NCBI RefSeq assembly: GCF_037027585.1
Contig: NZ_JAXCLE010000008.1
Coordinates: 99,698 to 163,697 of the forward strand
Length of the DNA: 64,000 nt
DNA from: Solibacillus ferritrahens
GTDB lineage: Bacteria > Bacillota > Bacilli > Bacillales_A > Planococcaceae
Direction of reading: 5' to 3'
Every line of letters starts with the position of its first letter. Positions within the stretch are counted from its first letter, which is position 1. The notes below the pieces were generated by a model. That model was given only the letters and a program-made list of their open reading frames with translations. It was not told where the DNA came from and ran no database searches. Both the position numbers and the translations under genes were made by a program. Shown piece after piece: positions 24,914 to 33,873 of the stretch.

Positions 24914-26200
24914 CTATTGCCAAATAGCATTTACAATATTCGTTTGTTCACGAGATGGACCAACTGAGAATGTTGTTAATGGGATCCCTGTAAGTTCTAC
25001 AATGCGATTAATATAGTTACGTGCATTTTCCGGCAACTCTTCCATTGTACGAACATTTGTTACATCTTCTGACCATCCAGGTAACTCTTCATACACTGGC
25101 TTACATTGTTTAATGATTTCAAGGTTGGCTGGGTACTCAGTAATTTGCTCTCCATTATACTCATACGCTATGCAAATTTTTACTGTTTCTAATCCTGACA
25201 ATACATCGATGGAGTTTAATGCCAAGTCAGTTATCCCTGAAACACGGCGCGAATGACGAACTACTACCGCGTCAAACCAGCCAACACGGCGTGGACGACC
25301 TGTCGTCGTACCATATTCACGGCCAACTTCACGAATTTGATGACCGATTTCATCGTGAAGCTCTGATGGGAATGGACCATCTCCTACTCGGGATGTATAA
25401 GCCTTACATACACCTACAACACGTTCTACTGCAGTGGGACCTACACCTGACCCAATCGCAATACCTCCCGCAACAGGATTTGATGATGTCACAAAAGGAT
25501 ATGTTCCCTGATCGACATCAAGCATAATTCCTTGTGCCCCTTCAAATAACACCTTTCCACCTTCATCAATTACATCATTCAGCACTTTAGAAGTATCTGT
25601 TACATATTGGGCTATTTCTTGTCCATACGCGTAATACTCTTCAAATATATCTTCAAAATTTAAGCCTTCTACTTCATAGAATTTCGTAAATAAGCGGTTT
25701 TTTAAATTTAAGTTTTCTCGTAATTTCTTTTCAAAAGTTGGTCTATCCATTAAATCGGCAATACGTATGCCGATTCGGGCTACTTTATCCTGATAGCATG
25801 GTCCAATTCCTTTTGCCGTTGTCCCAATTTTCTCATCGCCACGGCTTGCTTCCTCTACGATATCTTGATGAATATGGTATGGCAAAATTACATGCGCACG
25901 ATTTGAAATTCTCAAATTCGATGTATCAATACCTCTTGCCTGTAAACCTTTTAACTCAGTTACAATGGACTTGGGATTGATAACAACACCATTGCCGATT
26001 ACCGACAATTTATCAGAATAAAATATCCCAGATGGAATTAGGTGAAGCTTATACGTTTCTTCCCCAATTTTTATTGTATGACCTGCATTATCGCCACCTG
26101 CAAAACGAGCTATTGCATCTGCCTTTTTAGAAAGGAAGTCTGTAATTTTACCTTTTCCTTCGTCTCCCCATTGTGTACCTACTACAACTACTGCTGTCAT
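24914..26200 (-). CDS. purA: Adenylosuccinate synthase
   Basis: PurA joins IMP and aspartate with GTP in AMP synthesis. The 428-residue protein begins TAVVVVGTQWGDEGKGK, the P-loop-like N-terminus of the family, and has FAGGDNAGHT, the GTTAKGIGP region and the C-terminal SVGPSREQTN. ATG 26200 lies six bases after GGAGGTGC; the open frame further upstream is not conserved-looking. A PurBox-like inverted pair precedes it. Confidence 0.97.
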   Translation of the reverse strand: MTAVVVVGTQWGDEGKGKITDFLSKKADAIARFAGGDNAGHTIKIGEETYKLHLIPSGIFYSDKLSVIGNGVVINPKSIVTELKGLQARGIDTSNLRISNRAHVILPYHIHQDIVEEASRGDEKIGTTAKGIGPCYQDKVARIGIRIADLMDRPTFEKKLRENLNLKNRLFTKFYEVEGLNFEDIFEEYYAYGQEIAQYVTDTSKVLNDVIDEGGKVLFEGAQGIMLDVDQGTYPFVTSSNPVAGGIAIGSGVGPTAVERVVGVCKAYTSRVGDGPFPSELHDEIGHQIREVGREYGTTTGRPRRVGWFDAVVVRHSRRVSGITDLALNSIDVLSGLETVKICIAYEYNGEQITEYPANLEIIKQCKPVYEELPGWSEDVTNVRTMEELPENARNYINRIVELTGIPLTTFSVGPSREQTNIVNAIWQ

Positions 26201-26331
26201 ATACGAGCACCTCCGACGAATTGAATCCTTAAGAAGTATAAGTATCCTATTCATTTTAATAAAATTTACTTTTAATTCCTTAATGATGAAGCATGAACAT
26301 TTTAACAATTCTGAAACACAAAAGTCAATAA

Positions 26332-26377
26332 AAAACACGAACATACACATGACAAGCATGTTAAACGTTCGTGTTTT
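26332..26377. promoter_or_regulatory. PurBox-like inverted pair overlapping the dnaC terminator
   Basis: AAAACACGAAC (26332-26342) faces GTTCGTGTTTT (26367-26377), with 24 bases between CGAAC and GTTCG. CGAA-centred boxes facing each other at this spacing are what PurR binds before pur genes of Bacillus (recalled). On the minus strand the same bases form a stem followed by TTTTTTATT, so it can also end dnaC transcription. Confidence 0.6.
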
Positions 26378-26382
26378 AATGG

Positions 26383-27735
26383 TCATTCCTCACGTGGAGG
26401 AGGGGTAAACTCTAAATTTAAAAATTTATTGTATTCTTTACGGAATGCTAAACTCACTGTACCTGTTGGACCATTACGTTGCTTCGCGATAATGATTTCG
26501 ATAATATCTTTACTTTCGGATTCTTTATCGTAATAATCATCACGGTATAAAAACGCAACAATATCCGCATCTTGCTCAATGGAACCTGATTCACGCAAGT
26601 CACTCATCATAGGACGCTTATCCTGACGTTGCTCTACACCACGTGATAGCTGTGATAGGGCAATAACCGGTACTTTTAATTCCCGGGCTAATCCTTTTAA
26701 TGAACGAGAAATTTCCGATACTTCTTGCTGACGGTTTTCGCCCGGTTTACCGCTACCTAAAATTAGTTGTAAGTAATCAATTAAAATCATGCCTAAACCG
26801 TTTTCTTTTGCCAATCGTCGGCACTTGGCACGAATATCCGCCATACGAACACCTGGTGAATCATCAATATAAATTCCCGAATTCGATAAACTTCCCATCG
26901 CCATCGTCAGCTTGCCCCAGTCCTCATTTTGTAAATCCCCTGTACGAAGGCGTTGTGCATCGATATTGCCTTCTGCACATAACATACGCATGACAAGTTG
27001 GTCGGCACCCATCTCTAGAGAGAAAATCGCGACATTTTCACGCGCCTTTACCGCAACACTTTGTGCTACATTCAGTGCAAAGGCTGTTTTACCTACCGAA
27101 GGACGGGCAGCCACGATAATTAAATCATTGCGTTGGAAACCAGCTGTCATTTTATCTAAGTCACGGAAACCGGTTGGAATACCTGTCACGTCTCCGGCAC
27201 GTGATTGGAGCTGTTCAATATTATCGAAGGTCTGAACTAATACATCTTTAACATGCTTAAAGTCGCCCGCATTTTTCCTGTTTGAAACTTCAAGCATTTT
27301 TTTCTCAGCTTCAGCTAAGAGCACTTCTACTTCATCTTCACGCGTATATCCATCATCCGCAATCTTAGAAGCGACGCGGATAAGGCGACGTAAAATCGCC
27401 TTTTCTTCTACAATCTTTGCGTAATGTGCAATATTGGCAGCAGTCGGTACTGCATTTGCCAGCTCCGTAATATAGCTTAAGCCACCGATATCCTCTAGCT
27501 CTTTTTTCGCTGATAATTCTTCTGTAACAGTTACAACATCAATCGCTTTCCCCTGATCGCTTAAATTCAGCATCGTTTGGAAAATCTTTTGGTGTGCAAT
27601 ATGATAGAAATCATCTGCAATAACAATTTCAGATGCTGTTATTAGAGCTTGCGGTTCAAGGAAAACTGCGCCAATAACCGATTGTTCGGCTTCATTATTA
27701 TGCGGCGGAACGCGGTCCATCATGGATTCGTTCAT
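26383..27735 (-). CDS. dnaC: Replicative DNA helicase (DnaB family)
   Basis: 450 residues, RecA-like hexameric helicase that unwinds at the fork. The N-terminal domain starts at DRVPPHNNEAEQSVIGA; Walker A is ARPSVGKTAFALN; Walker B is LGMILIDYLQLI; the arginine-finger loop EVSEISRSLKGLARELKVPV follows. Named dnaC in Bacillus (dnaB elsewhere). ATG follows AAGGAGCG. It is the last gene of yybS-gdpP-rplI-dnaC, 12 bases after rplI. Confidence 0.97.
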   Translation of the reverse strand: MNESMMDRVPPHNNEAEQSVIGAVFLEPQALITASEIVIADDFYHIAHQKIFQTMLNLSDQGKAIDVVTVTEELSAKKELEDIGGLSYITELANAVPTAANIAHYAKIVEEKAILRRLIRVASKIADDGYTREDEVEVLLAEAEKKMLEVSNRKNAGDFKHVKDVLVQTFDNIEQLQSRAGDVTGIPTGFRDLDKMTAGFQRNDLIIVAARPSVGKTAFALNVAQSVAVKARENVAIFSLEMGADQLVMRMLCAEGNIDAQRLRTGDLQNEDWGKLTMAMGSLSNSGIYIDDSPGVRMADIRAKCRRLAKENGLGMILIDYLQLILGSGKPGENRQQEVSEISRSLKGLARELKVPVIALSQLSRGVEQRQDKRPMMSDLRESGSIEQDADIVAFLYRDDYYDKESESKDIIEIIIAKQRNGPTGTVSLAFRKEYNKFLNLEFTPPPREE

Positions 27736-27747
27736 TGTTGTCGCTCC

Positions 27748-28194
27748 TTATTCTTCAATTACATGTACTTTTAGCGTTGCCTTTACATCATGATGTAACT
27801 TAACAGGAACATTTGAAAAGCCTAATGAACGGATTCCATCATTGCAATCCATTTTACGCTTATCTACTTTAAATCCATGCTTTTTTTGTAATGCATCTGC
27901 TATTTGCTTTGTAGAAACTGAACCAAATAAACGTCCACCTTCACCTGATTTTGCCTTTACTTCTACTGTAATAGCCTCTAACTGTTCTTTTAAATCTTTC
28001 GCTGCTTGTAGTTCCGCAGCTGCATTTTTTTCTTCTAAACGCTTTTGACCTTGAATTTCGCTCAATGCTTGATTATTTGCTTCTTTGGCATAGCCATTTT
28101 TAATTAAAAAGTTACGTGCATAGCCTTCAGCAACTTCTTTAATTTCACCTTTTTTTCCTTTACCTTTTACATCTTTTAAAAATACTACTTTCAT
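27748..28194 (-). CDS. rplI: 50S ribosomal protein L9
   Basis: 148 residues with the L9 start MKVVFLKDVKGKGKKGEIKE, the long connecting helix (about 40-75) and the C-terminal domain. It binds 23S rRNA at the base of the L1 stalk. Its start overlaps the gdpP stop by 4 bases. Confidence 0.98.
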   Translation of the reverse strand: MKVVFLKDVKGKGKKGEIKEVAEGYARNFLIKNGYAKEANNQALSEIQGQKRLEEKNAAAELQAAKDLKEQLEAITVEVKAKSGEGGRLFGSVSTKQIADALQKKHGFKVDKRKMDCNDGIRSLGFSNVPVKLHHDVKATLKVHVIEE

Positions 28195-30167
28195 GATTCC
28201 TTGCTCCCTTCGACTATTTCGCTAATAGCTTTATATAAATGATTTTTTACTTCTTCAATAGATTCTGCTTTCATCTGTGTTGCAGCATTAGTTAAGTGCC
28301 CGCCACCGCCAAGCTTTTCCATGACAAGCTGTACATTGATTTCTCCTAAAGAACGTGCACTAATGCCAATTAGTCCATCATTGCGATGTGCAATAACAAA
28401 AGAGGCACCAACATCTTTCATCGTTAGTAAAATATCCGCAGTTTGTGCGATTAATACTGAATCATATACTTTAGTATCTTCACCCTGCGCAACTGCAATT
28501 CCTGTATAAGGAAATTGAACCGTCTGTATAATTTTTGATCGCTCGACGTATATTCCCACATCTTCTTTCAGCAATCGTTGAATTAAAATCGTATCTGCTC
28601 CAAATGTACGCAAATATGAAGCTGCTTCAAATGTACGTGCACCTGTTCTAAGTGTAAAGCTCTTTGTATCCACTATAATACCAGACAACAATGCTGTTGC
28701 TTCAAGCGGAAGTAATTTTTCATTTTGTGGTTGATATTCCAATAGCTCTGTAATGAGTTCTGCAGTAGAGGAAGCATATGGCTCCATATACACCAAAGTT
28801 GGATTATTAATAAATTCCTCACCACGACGATGATGGTCAATAACAACAACTTTATCCGTTCTACTTAATAATCGACTATCAATTACCATACTAGGCTTAT
28901 GTGTATCTACAATGACTACAAGAGACTTTGGTGTTATTTTCGATAAAGCCTCATCTGGTGTAATAAAACTATTGTAAAAATCCGTTTTCTGCTCCAATTC
29001 GGTCATCAACCGGCCTACACTGCCACGCACTTCATCAAAGTTTACTATTACAAATCCTTCGACCCCATTCATTGCGACCATTTTACGTACACCGACACTA
29101 GCCCCTATTGAGTCCATGTCTGGATTTTTATGCCCCATTACAAATACTTGATCACTATCTTGTATTAAATCACTAAGTGCATGCGAGATTACACGGGCAC
29201 GTACTCTCGTTCGCTTTTCTACAGGGTTTGTTTTTCCCCCATAAAAGCGAATTTTACCATTTGATTGTTTGATTGCAACTTGGTCACCGCCACGCCCTAG
29301 CACTAAATCAAGACCTGATTGTGCTAATTGACCAAGCTCCACTAATGATTGAGAGCCTGCTCCAATTCCGATACTTAAAGTTAATGATAGGTTTTTCTGC
29401 ATCATCGTTCGCTCTCGTATTACATCTAATATTGAAAAACGCTTTTGCTCAAGCTCAGCTAATATCGATTCATTTAATACGGCCATAAAACGATCGGATG
29501 CTATTCTTTTTACAAAAATACCGTAATGCGCGGCCCATTCATTTACAATAGAAGTCATCATTGTATTCGTTACGCTTCTCGCTTGGTCATCCATACCTGA
29601 TGTAAGCTCATCGTAATTATCGATAAATAGTATAGCCAACACTGTACGATCTGCCAAATACTGTTTTTCTATTTGAACTTGCTTTGTAACATCGAAGAAG
29701 TAAAATAACTTTTCCTCTTCTTTATAATAAATATGATATTTTCGGTCATGTATTGCAACAACCGTTTCATTCTTCTGTTCTTCATTTATAAGTATAGGTA
29801 ACTCTTCTGAAATCGTATCCAACTCTACTCCGACTAATGTTTCCTGCTGCAATACCCGCAGCATAAATGGATTTGCCCATGCCACCTTAAAGTCATCATT
29901 CAATAATAGAATTCCGAATGGCATTTCCAGAAATGCCTCTTTTCCCACATCATCCAACCGATAGGAAAGTGCTTCTATATGTTGTTCTGTATCTTTGTAC
30001 GTCAATAATTCAATCTTTAACGTATAGTAAACAACTCCTAAATATACTATTATAAATGCGACCCCAATCCATACATTCCATATCATCATAAGGATAGCTG
30101 CCACTACACCTAGTAAAAATAATACTGCTAGTGGATATCGAATTGGTCTTTTACGAAAATTGCCCAT
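28191..30167 (-). CDS. gdpP: Cyclic-di-AMP phosphodiesterase GdpP
   Basis: 658 residues. Two helices (about 10-50), a PAS domain, a degenerate GGDEF domain (LVLGRGGDQVAIKQ in place of the signature) and a DHH-DHHA1 phosphodiesterase module with VMGHKNPDMDSIGA, IVDTHKPSM, VIDHHRRGEE and GGGGHLTNAATQ. It hydrolyses c-di-AMP to pApA and so affects potassium and wall homeostasis. ATG 30167 is nine bases after GGAG; a longer frame from 30218 would overlap yybS. Confidence 0.95.
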   Translation of the reverse strand: MGNFRKRPIRYPLAVLFLLGVVAAILMMIWNVWIGVAFIIVYLGVVYYTLKIELLTYKDTEQHIEALSYRLDDVGKEAFLEMPFGILLLNDDFKVAWANPFMLRVLQQETLVGVELDTISEELPILINEEQKNETVVAIHDRKYHIYYKEEEKLFYFFDVTKQVQIEKQYLADRTVLAILFIDNYDELTSGMDDQARSVTNTMMTSIVNEWAAHYGIFVKRIASDRFMAVLNESILAELEQKRFSILDVIRERTMMQKNLSLTLSIGIGAGSQSLVELGQLAQSGLDLVLGRGGDQVAIKQSNGKIRFYGGKTNPVEKRTRVRARVISHALSDLIQDSDQVFVMGHKNPDMDSIGASVGVRKMVAMNGVEGFVIVNFDEVRGSVGRLMTELEQKTDFYNSFITPDEALSKITPKSLVVIVDTHKPSMVIDSRLLSRTDKVVVIDHHRRGEEFINNPTLVYMEPYASSTAELITELLEYQPQNEKLLPLEATALLSGIIVDTKSFTLRTGARTFEAASYLRTFGADTILIQRLLKEDVGIYVERSKIIQTVQFPYTGIAVAQGEDTKVYDSVLIAQTADILLTMKDVGASFVIAHRNDGLIGISARSLGEINVQLVMEKLGGGGHLTNAATQMKAESIEEVKNHLYKAISEIVEGSKES

Positions 30168-30180
30168 TTCAATCAGCTCC

Positions 30181-31128
30181 TCACTTTTGACTTTTTTCTC
30201 GAATGTAATCTCTTGCATTAAAGCCTAAATCAATAATACCAATTAATATAACAAAAGAATAAAGCGGTATAGCCACAATAGTACTTAGTACTTTTATAAA
30301 CTTAGGATAACCAAATGCATCTATAGCAAAATGGATAAAAGAGATCCCTTGTAACGTAAGCAATATCCATAAAATCATTGAAACATTTAACATGATAATC
30401 GCCAATGAAGAATTTGGTTCAGGCTGAACAAATAAATTAATGGATAATGCAATCAGATAATACCATAGGACCGATCTTGGTAAGCGTAACTCACTAAACT
30501 TCGCAAACTTCGGTACATCTACTTTCAATCGCTTTAAAATCGGTAAGTTAACAGTAATGATAATGAATGATACAAACAGCATTGCCAACGTAATGGAAGC
30601 AGGTAAAGTCATTTCCAACGTATTCAGCATATTGTTCATATTATCCATTACTTCTTTTGGTGTTGCTTGTCCTGTCAGCTTTTCCGTCATTTTTATTGAT
30701 TCAATATAGCTTGTCTTCATAAGTTCCATCGAATCGCGAATAAAATCCACTTCAAACAAACGCAATGATATGACATATTGAATAGCAAATGTGACGAGTA
30801 AGACAATGCTTGTAGATATAAACATAAATACTTTGCTTTTTTTATTGTAAATGGCATCCCCGATTGCCACACCTGCCGCTGCAAAAATTAGTGAAGCGGG
30901 TATTAGCAGTAAACCGCCGATAAAAAATGTGACGATTACAGCAATAATTGCAATTAAAAATGATGACCTTCGATCGTAATTCGCACTATACCAAATCATC
31001 GGTAAAGGCGCTATGATCGCTGCAATAATATTCGCCATGGGAATATAAAATACGATAGCCATCAGTACTGTAAAAATAGCTATCATCATAGCACCATGTG
31101 CTAACTTTCTTGTTTGATTATTTTGCAT
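30181..31128 (-). CDS. yybS: DUF2232 membrane protein YybS
   Basis: 315 residues with about eight hydrophobic segments, first helices MMIAIFTVLMAIVFYIPMAN and IIAAIIAPLPMIWYS, as in DUF2232 proteins. The gene regularly precedes gdpP. Its exact role is unknown; it resembles small-solute transporter (ECF S-component-like) folds. First gene of its operon. Confidence 0.88.
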   Translation of the reverse strand: MQNNQTRKLAHGAMMIAIFTVLMAIVFYIPMANIIAAIIAPLPMIWYSANYDRRSSFLIAIIAVIVTFFIGGLLLIPASLIFAAAGVAIGDAIYNKKSKVFMFISTSIVLLVTFAIQYVISLRLFEVDFIRDSMELMKTSYIESIKMTEKLTGQATPKEVMDNMNNMLNTLEMTLPASITLAMLFVSFIIITVNLPILKRLKVDVPKFAKFSELRLPRSVLWYYLIALSINLFVQPEPNSSLAIIMLNVSMILWILLTLQGISFIHFAIDAFGYPKFIKVLSTIVAIPLYSFVILIGIIDLGFNARDYIREKSQK

Positions 31129-31610
31129 GGAGAACCTTCCTTATCTGTTGTTGGAAAGACACTATGGTGCATGTAGTTTACAGACCATTGCTACCATCTT
31201 TTGCCGATGTTTCGACTTGTCTACTTTCAACTTTTCTCACCTTCCCATTGTACCATTTTTGGATGACCAAACAAACTAACGGTTACGATAAGAGGTACGA
31301 ATTAACCTATATATTATTGCATTTAGCTTCTCCTCCGTGTAATCGGTGGGCTGAATTACCCCACAATTCAAAGATACTAATTGAAATTTTGCCTGATTAA
31401 CCAAGTAGCGAAATGCAAATCAAAATAATAGTATGTCATTTTAATTTTTTTAGTATAACTTAATATGGAGTATTTTTCGTTTGAATAACTAGATTCTAAG
31501 TATAAAATGCTATTTTCCTGTCTTTTATGTCCTTTATTTCGTTGACAATTTTTATTGTATAGCATATATTATGTAACCGATAACATATTTCGATTTAGGA
31601 GGGCATATTG
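31129..31610. other. Divergent promoter region yybS / rbsR
   Basis: About 480 bases. A minus-strand TTGTTT-16-TACAAT (31247-31274) is the likely yybS promoter. The right end holds the rbs promoter and operator. The middle shows no gene that I can support. Confidence 0.55.
31542..31590 (+). promoter_or_regulatory. rbs operon promoter and RbsR operator
   Basis: TTGACA (31542) and TATATT (31565) are 17 bases apart. The palindrome-like ATGTAACCGATAACAT (31571-31586) directly after the -10 has the central CG and ACAT/ATGT arms of LacI-family operators, so RbsR should repress its own operon. Confidence 0.75.
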
Positions 31611-32597
31611 ATGGTTAACATTAAAGATGTAGCAAAGAATGCGAAACTTTCTGTGGCGACAGTATCGCGCTACCTAAACAAAAATGGTTATGTAAGTAAA
31701 AAATCATCAGAACGTATTGAACAGGCAATTCGGGAACTGGATTATAAGCCAAGCAGTATTGCACGTTCATTAAGTAAGAAACAATCTAATATAATTGGTC
31801 TGATTGTCCCTGATATAAAAAATCCATATTTTCCAGAGTTGGCTCGTGCAGTTGAAGACATGGCCTGGTCTTATGGTTATACGGTTGTTCTTTGTAATTC
31901 AGACGAACAAACGGAAAAAGAATTGTTATATATAGAGCGCTTATCACAAACATATGTAGCAGGTTTAATTGTGACTACAAGCTTAATGGACCCCTCTGTT
32001 TATATGTCCATCAATACTCCAATCGTTGCACTTGATCGAACAATTGATGTGGCAATACCAACTGTGGCGACTGATAACCGAAAAGGAGCCAAGCTTGGGA
32101 CCAAGTATTTGCTCACAAATGGCGCGGAAAATTTATTATGTATACGTGGGCCACAAGGTTTAAAAACCGCAGATGATCGCCTTACAGGATTTCTTGAAGC
32201 CACTGATGAACAAGGGCTAGATCCAATTGTTGTAACAACATCATTTGATTTCAAAGATGCTGCTAAGGTGATTGAACAGACCTTAATGTTACACCCTCAA
32301 GTTGACGGTATTTTTGCAAGCAGCGATACATTAGCAATTGCTGCTCTTCATATTGCACACAAACTTGAAAAGCGCGTACCAGAAGAACTACAAATCGTAG
32401 GCTTTGATGGAATTGCGCTCGGTGAAATGGTATCACCGGCATTAACAACGGTCGGTCAAGACTTATATAAAATGGGTGCTGCTGCTGCAACCATGTTAAT
32501 TGAGCAAATTGAAGGCAAAGAAATAAAACAAACAGTATTAAATTTAGATGCACAATTAATTGTACGTGGTACGACGAGAAAGGAAGCTGCAAAATGA
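31611..32597 (+). CDS. rbsR: Ribose operon repressor (LacI family)
   Basis: 328 residues. The LacI helix-turn-helix VNIKDVAKNAKLSVATVSRY with the hinge helix PSSIARSLSKKQS and a periplasmic-binding-like effector domain (FASSDTLAIAAL, IVGFDGI) are clear. ATG 31611 follows AGGAGGG; a TTG one codon upstream is possible. It overlaps rbsK by 4 bases and heads the ribose operon. Confidence 0.93.
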   Translation: MVNIKDVAKNAKLSVATVSRYLNKNGYVSKKSSERIEQAIRELDYKPSSIARSLSKKQSNIIGLIVPDIKNPYFPELARAVEDMAWSYGYTVVLCNSDEQTEKELLYIERLSQTYVAGLIVTTSLMDPSVYMSINTPIVALDRTIDVAIPTVATDNRKGAKLGTKYLLTNGAENLLCIRGPQGLKTADDRLTGFLEATDEQGLDPIVVTTSFDFKDAAKVIEQTLMLHPQVDGIFASSDTLAIAALHIAHKLEKRVPEELQIVGFDGIALGEMVSPALTTVGQDLYKMGAAAATMLIEQIEGKEIKQTVLNLDAQLIVRGTTRKEAAK

Positions 32598-33472
32598 TTA
32601 CGGTAATAGGAAGTATCAATATGGACTTAGTTGTTCAAATGGATGTATTTCCAAAACAAGGAGAGACCGTTTTAGGTAACCTATTTACAACGGTTCCAGG
32701 CGGTAAAGGAGCAAACCAGGCAGTAGCTGCTGCGCGCTTAGGCAGTCAAGTTAAAATGTTAGGTGCTGTTGGCTCAGATAGTTTCGGTACAGAACTTCGT
32801 GCGAATCTAAATGAAGAAAATATAAACACTAGCTTAGTTATGAATACGAATGGAGCAACAGGCATCGCGAATATTTTGCTTCATGAATCAGACAATCGTA
32901 TTATCGTTGTACCAGGTGCCAATTCTAAAGTAACTCCAGAAGTGATTGCTTCTGCAAAAACTATTATTGAAAACAGTCAGTTAGTTGTAATGCAGCTTGA
33001 AATTCCAGTGGAAACGATTGAATACAGCTTGAAATTATGTAAAGAACTTCAAGTACCAGTATTATTTAACCCTGCTCCAGCAGCAAACTTCAATATTAAA
33101 TGGATGCCGTATATAGATTACTTAACACCGAATGAAACCGAGTGTGAACTATTATTTGGAAACGATATAGAAGCAGCACTAGAGAAATACCCGAATCAAT
33201 TAATTGTGACATTAGGCGATAATGGTGCGCGCTACTTTGATGGAGAAAGACATGTACATGTAAAAGGATATAAAACGACAGCTGTTGATACAACAGGTGC
33301 TGGTGATACATTTAACGGTGCATTCGCGCATGCTGTTACAAATGGGCAATCGATTGAAGAAGCAGTATCTTTCGCAAATATTGCAGCCTCATTATCCGTT
33401 GAAAAATTTGGCGCTCAAGGTGGTATGCCAAAATTAGAGGAAGTGATTGCTCGAAAGGAAGGCAAAAAATGA
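32594..33472 (+). CDS. rbsK: Ribokinase
   Basis: 292 residues of the PfkB family: N-terminal GSINMDLVVQMD, the GGKGANQAVAAARLG substrate loop and the C-terminal DTTGAGDTFNGAFA motif with the catalytic Asp. It phosphorylates ribose at O5. Overlaps rbsD by 4 bases. Confidence 0.96.
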   Translation: MITVIGSINMDLVVQMDVFPKQGETVLGNLFTTVPGGKGANQAVAAARLGSQVKMLGAVGSDSFGTELRANLNEENINTSLVMNTNGATGIANILLHESDNRIIVVPGANSKVTPEVIASAKTIIENSQLVVMQLEIPVETIEYSLKLCKELQVPVLFNPAPAANFNIKWMPYIDYLTPNETECELLFGNDIEAALEKYPNQLIVTLGDNGARYFDGERHVHVKGYKTTAVDTTGAGDTFNGAFAHAVTNGQSIEEAVSFANIAASLSVEKFGAQGGMPKLEEVIARKEGKK

Positions 33473-33858
33473 AAAAACAAGGCATTTTAAATCGTGAATT
33501 AGCAGGTATATTTGCACGCTTAGGTCATACAGATAAAATTGTCATTGCAGATTGCGGCTTACCAATTCCAGAAGGTGTCACATGTATAGATTTAGCTTAC
33601 AAACTAGGTGAACCCGAATTTACGTCTGTTTTAGAAGCTGTTTTAGAGGATTTAGAGGTAGAACATAGTTACTTAGCTGAAGAAATAAAAGCTGCAAACG
33701 AAACAATTCATTCATTTATTTTGAAAAATGTGGAACCGGTTACATATTTATCACATGAACAATTCAAACAGATGTCGAGCGAAGCAAAGGTCATTATTCG
33801 TACAGGTGAAATGACGCCATACGCTAACATCATGCTACAAAGTGGCGTAATTTTCTAA
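33469..33858 (+). CDS. rbsD: D-ribose pyranase
   Basis: 129 residues beginning MKKQGILNRELAGIFARLGH, with IVIADCGLPIP and the C-terminal RTGEMTPYANIML, all RbsD family marks. It interconverts beta-pyranose and furanose forms of ribose for RbsK. Confidence 0.96.
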   Translation: MKKQGILNRELAGIFARLGHTDKIVIADCGLPIPEGVTCIDLAYKLGEPEFTSVLEAVLEDLEVEHSYLAEEIKAANETIHSFILKNVEPVTYLSHEQFKQMSSEAKVIIRTGEMTPYANIMLQSGVIF

Positions 33859-33873
33859 GGTAGGTGACGGAAT

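Noticed and set aside
31377..31565. Minus-strand frame of 62 residues
   Set aside because: It covers the rbs promoter and has no start site support; composition is that of AT-rich noncoding DNA.
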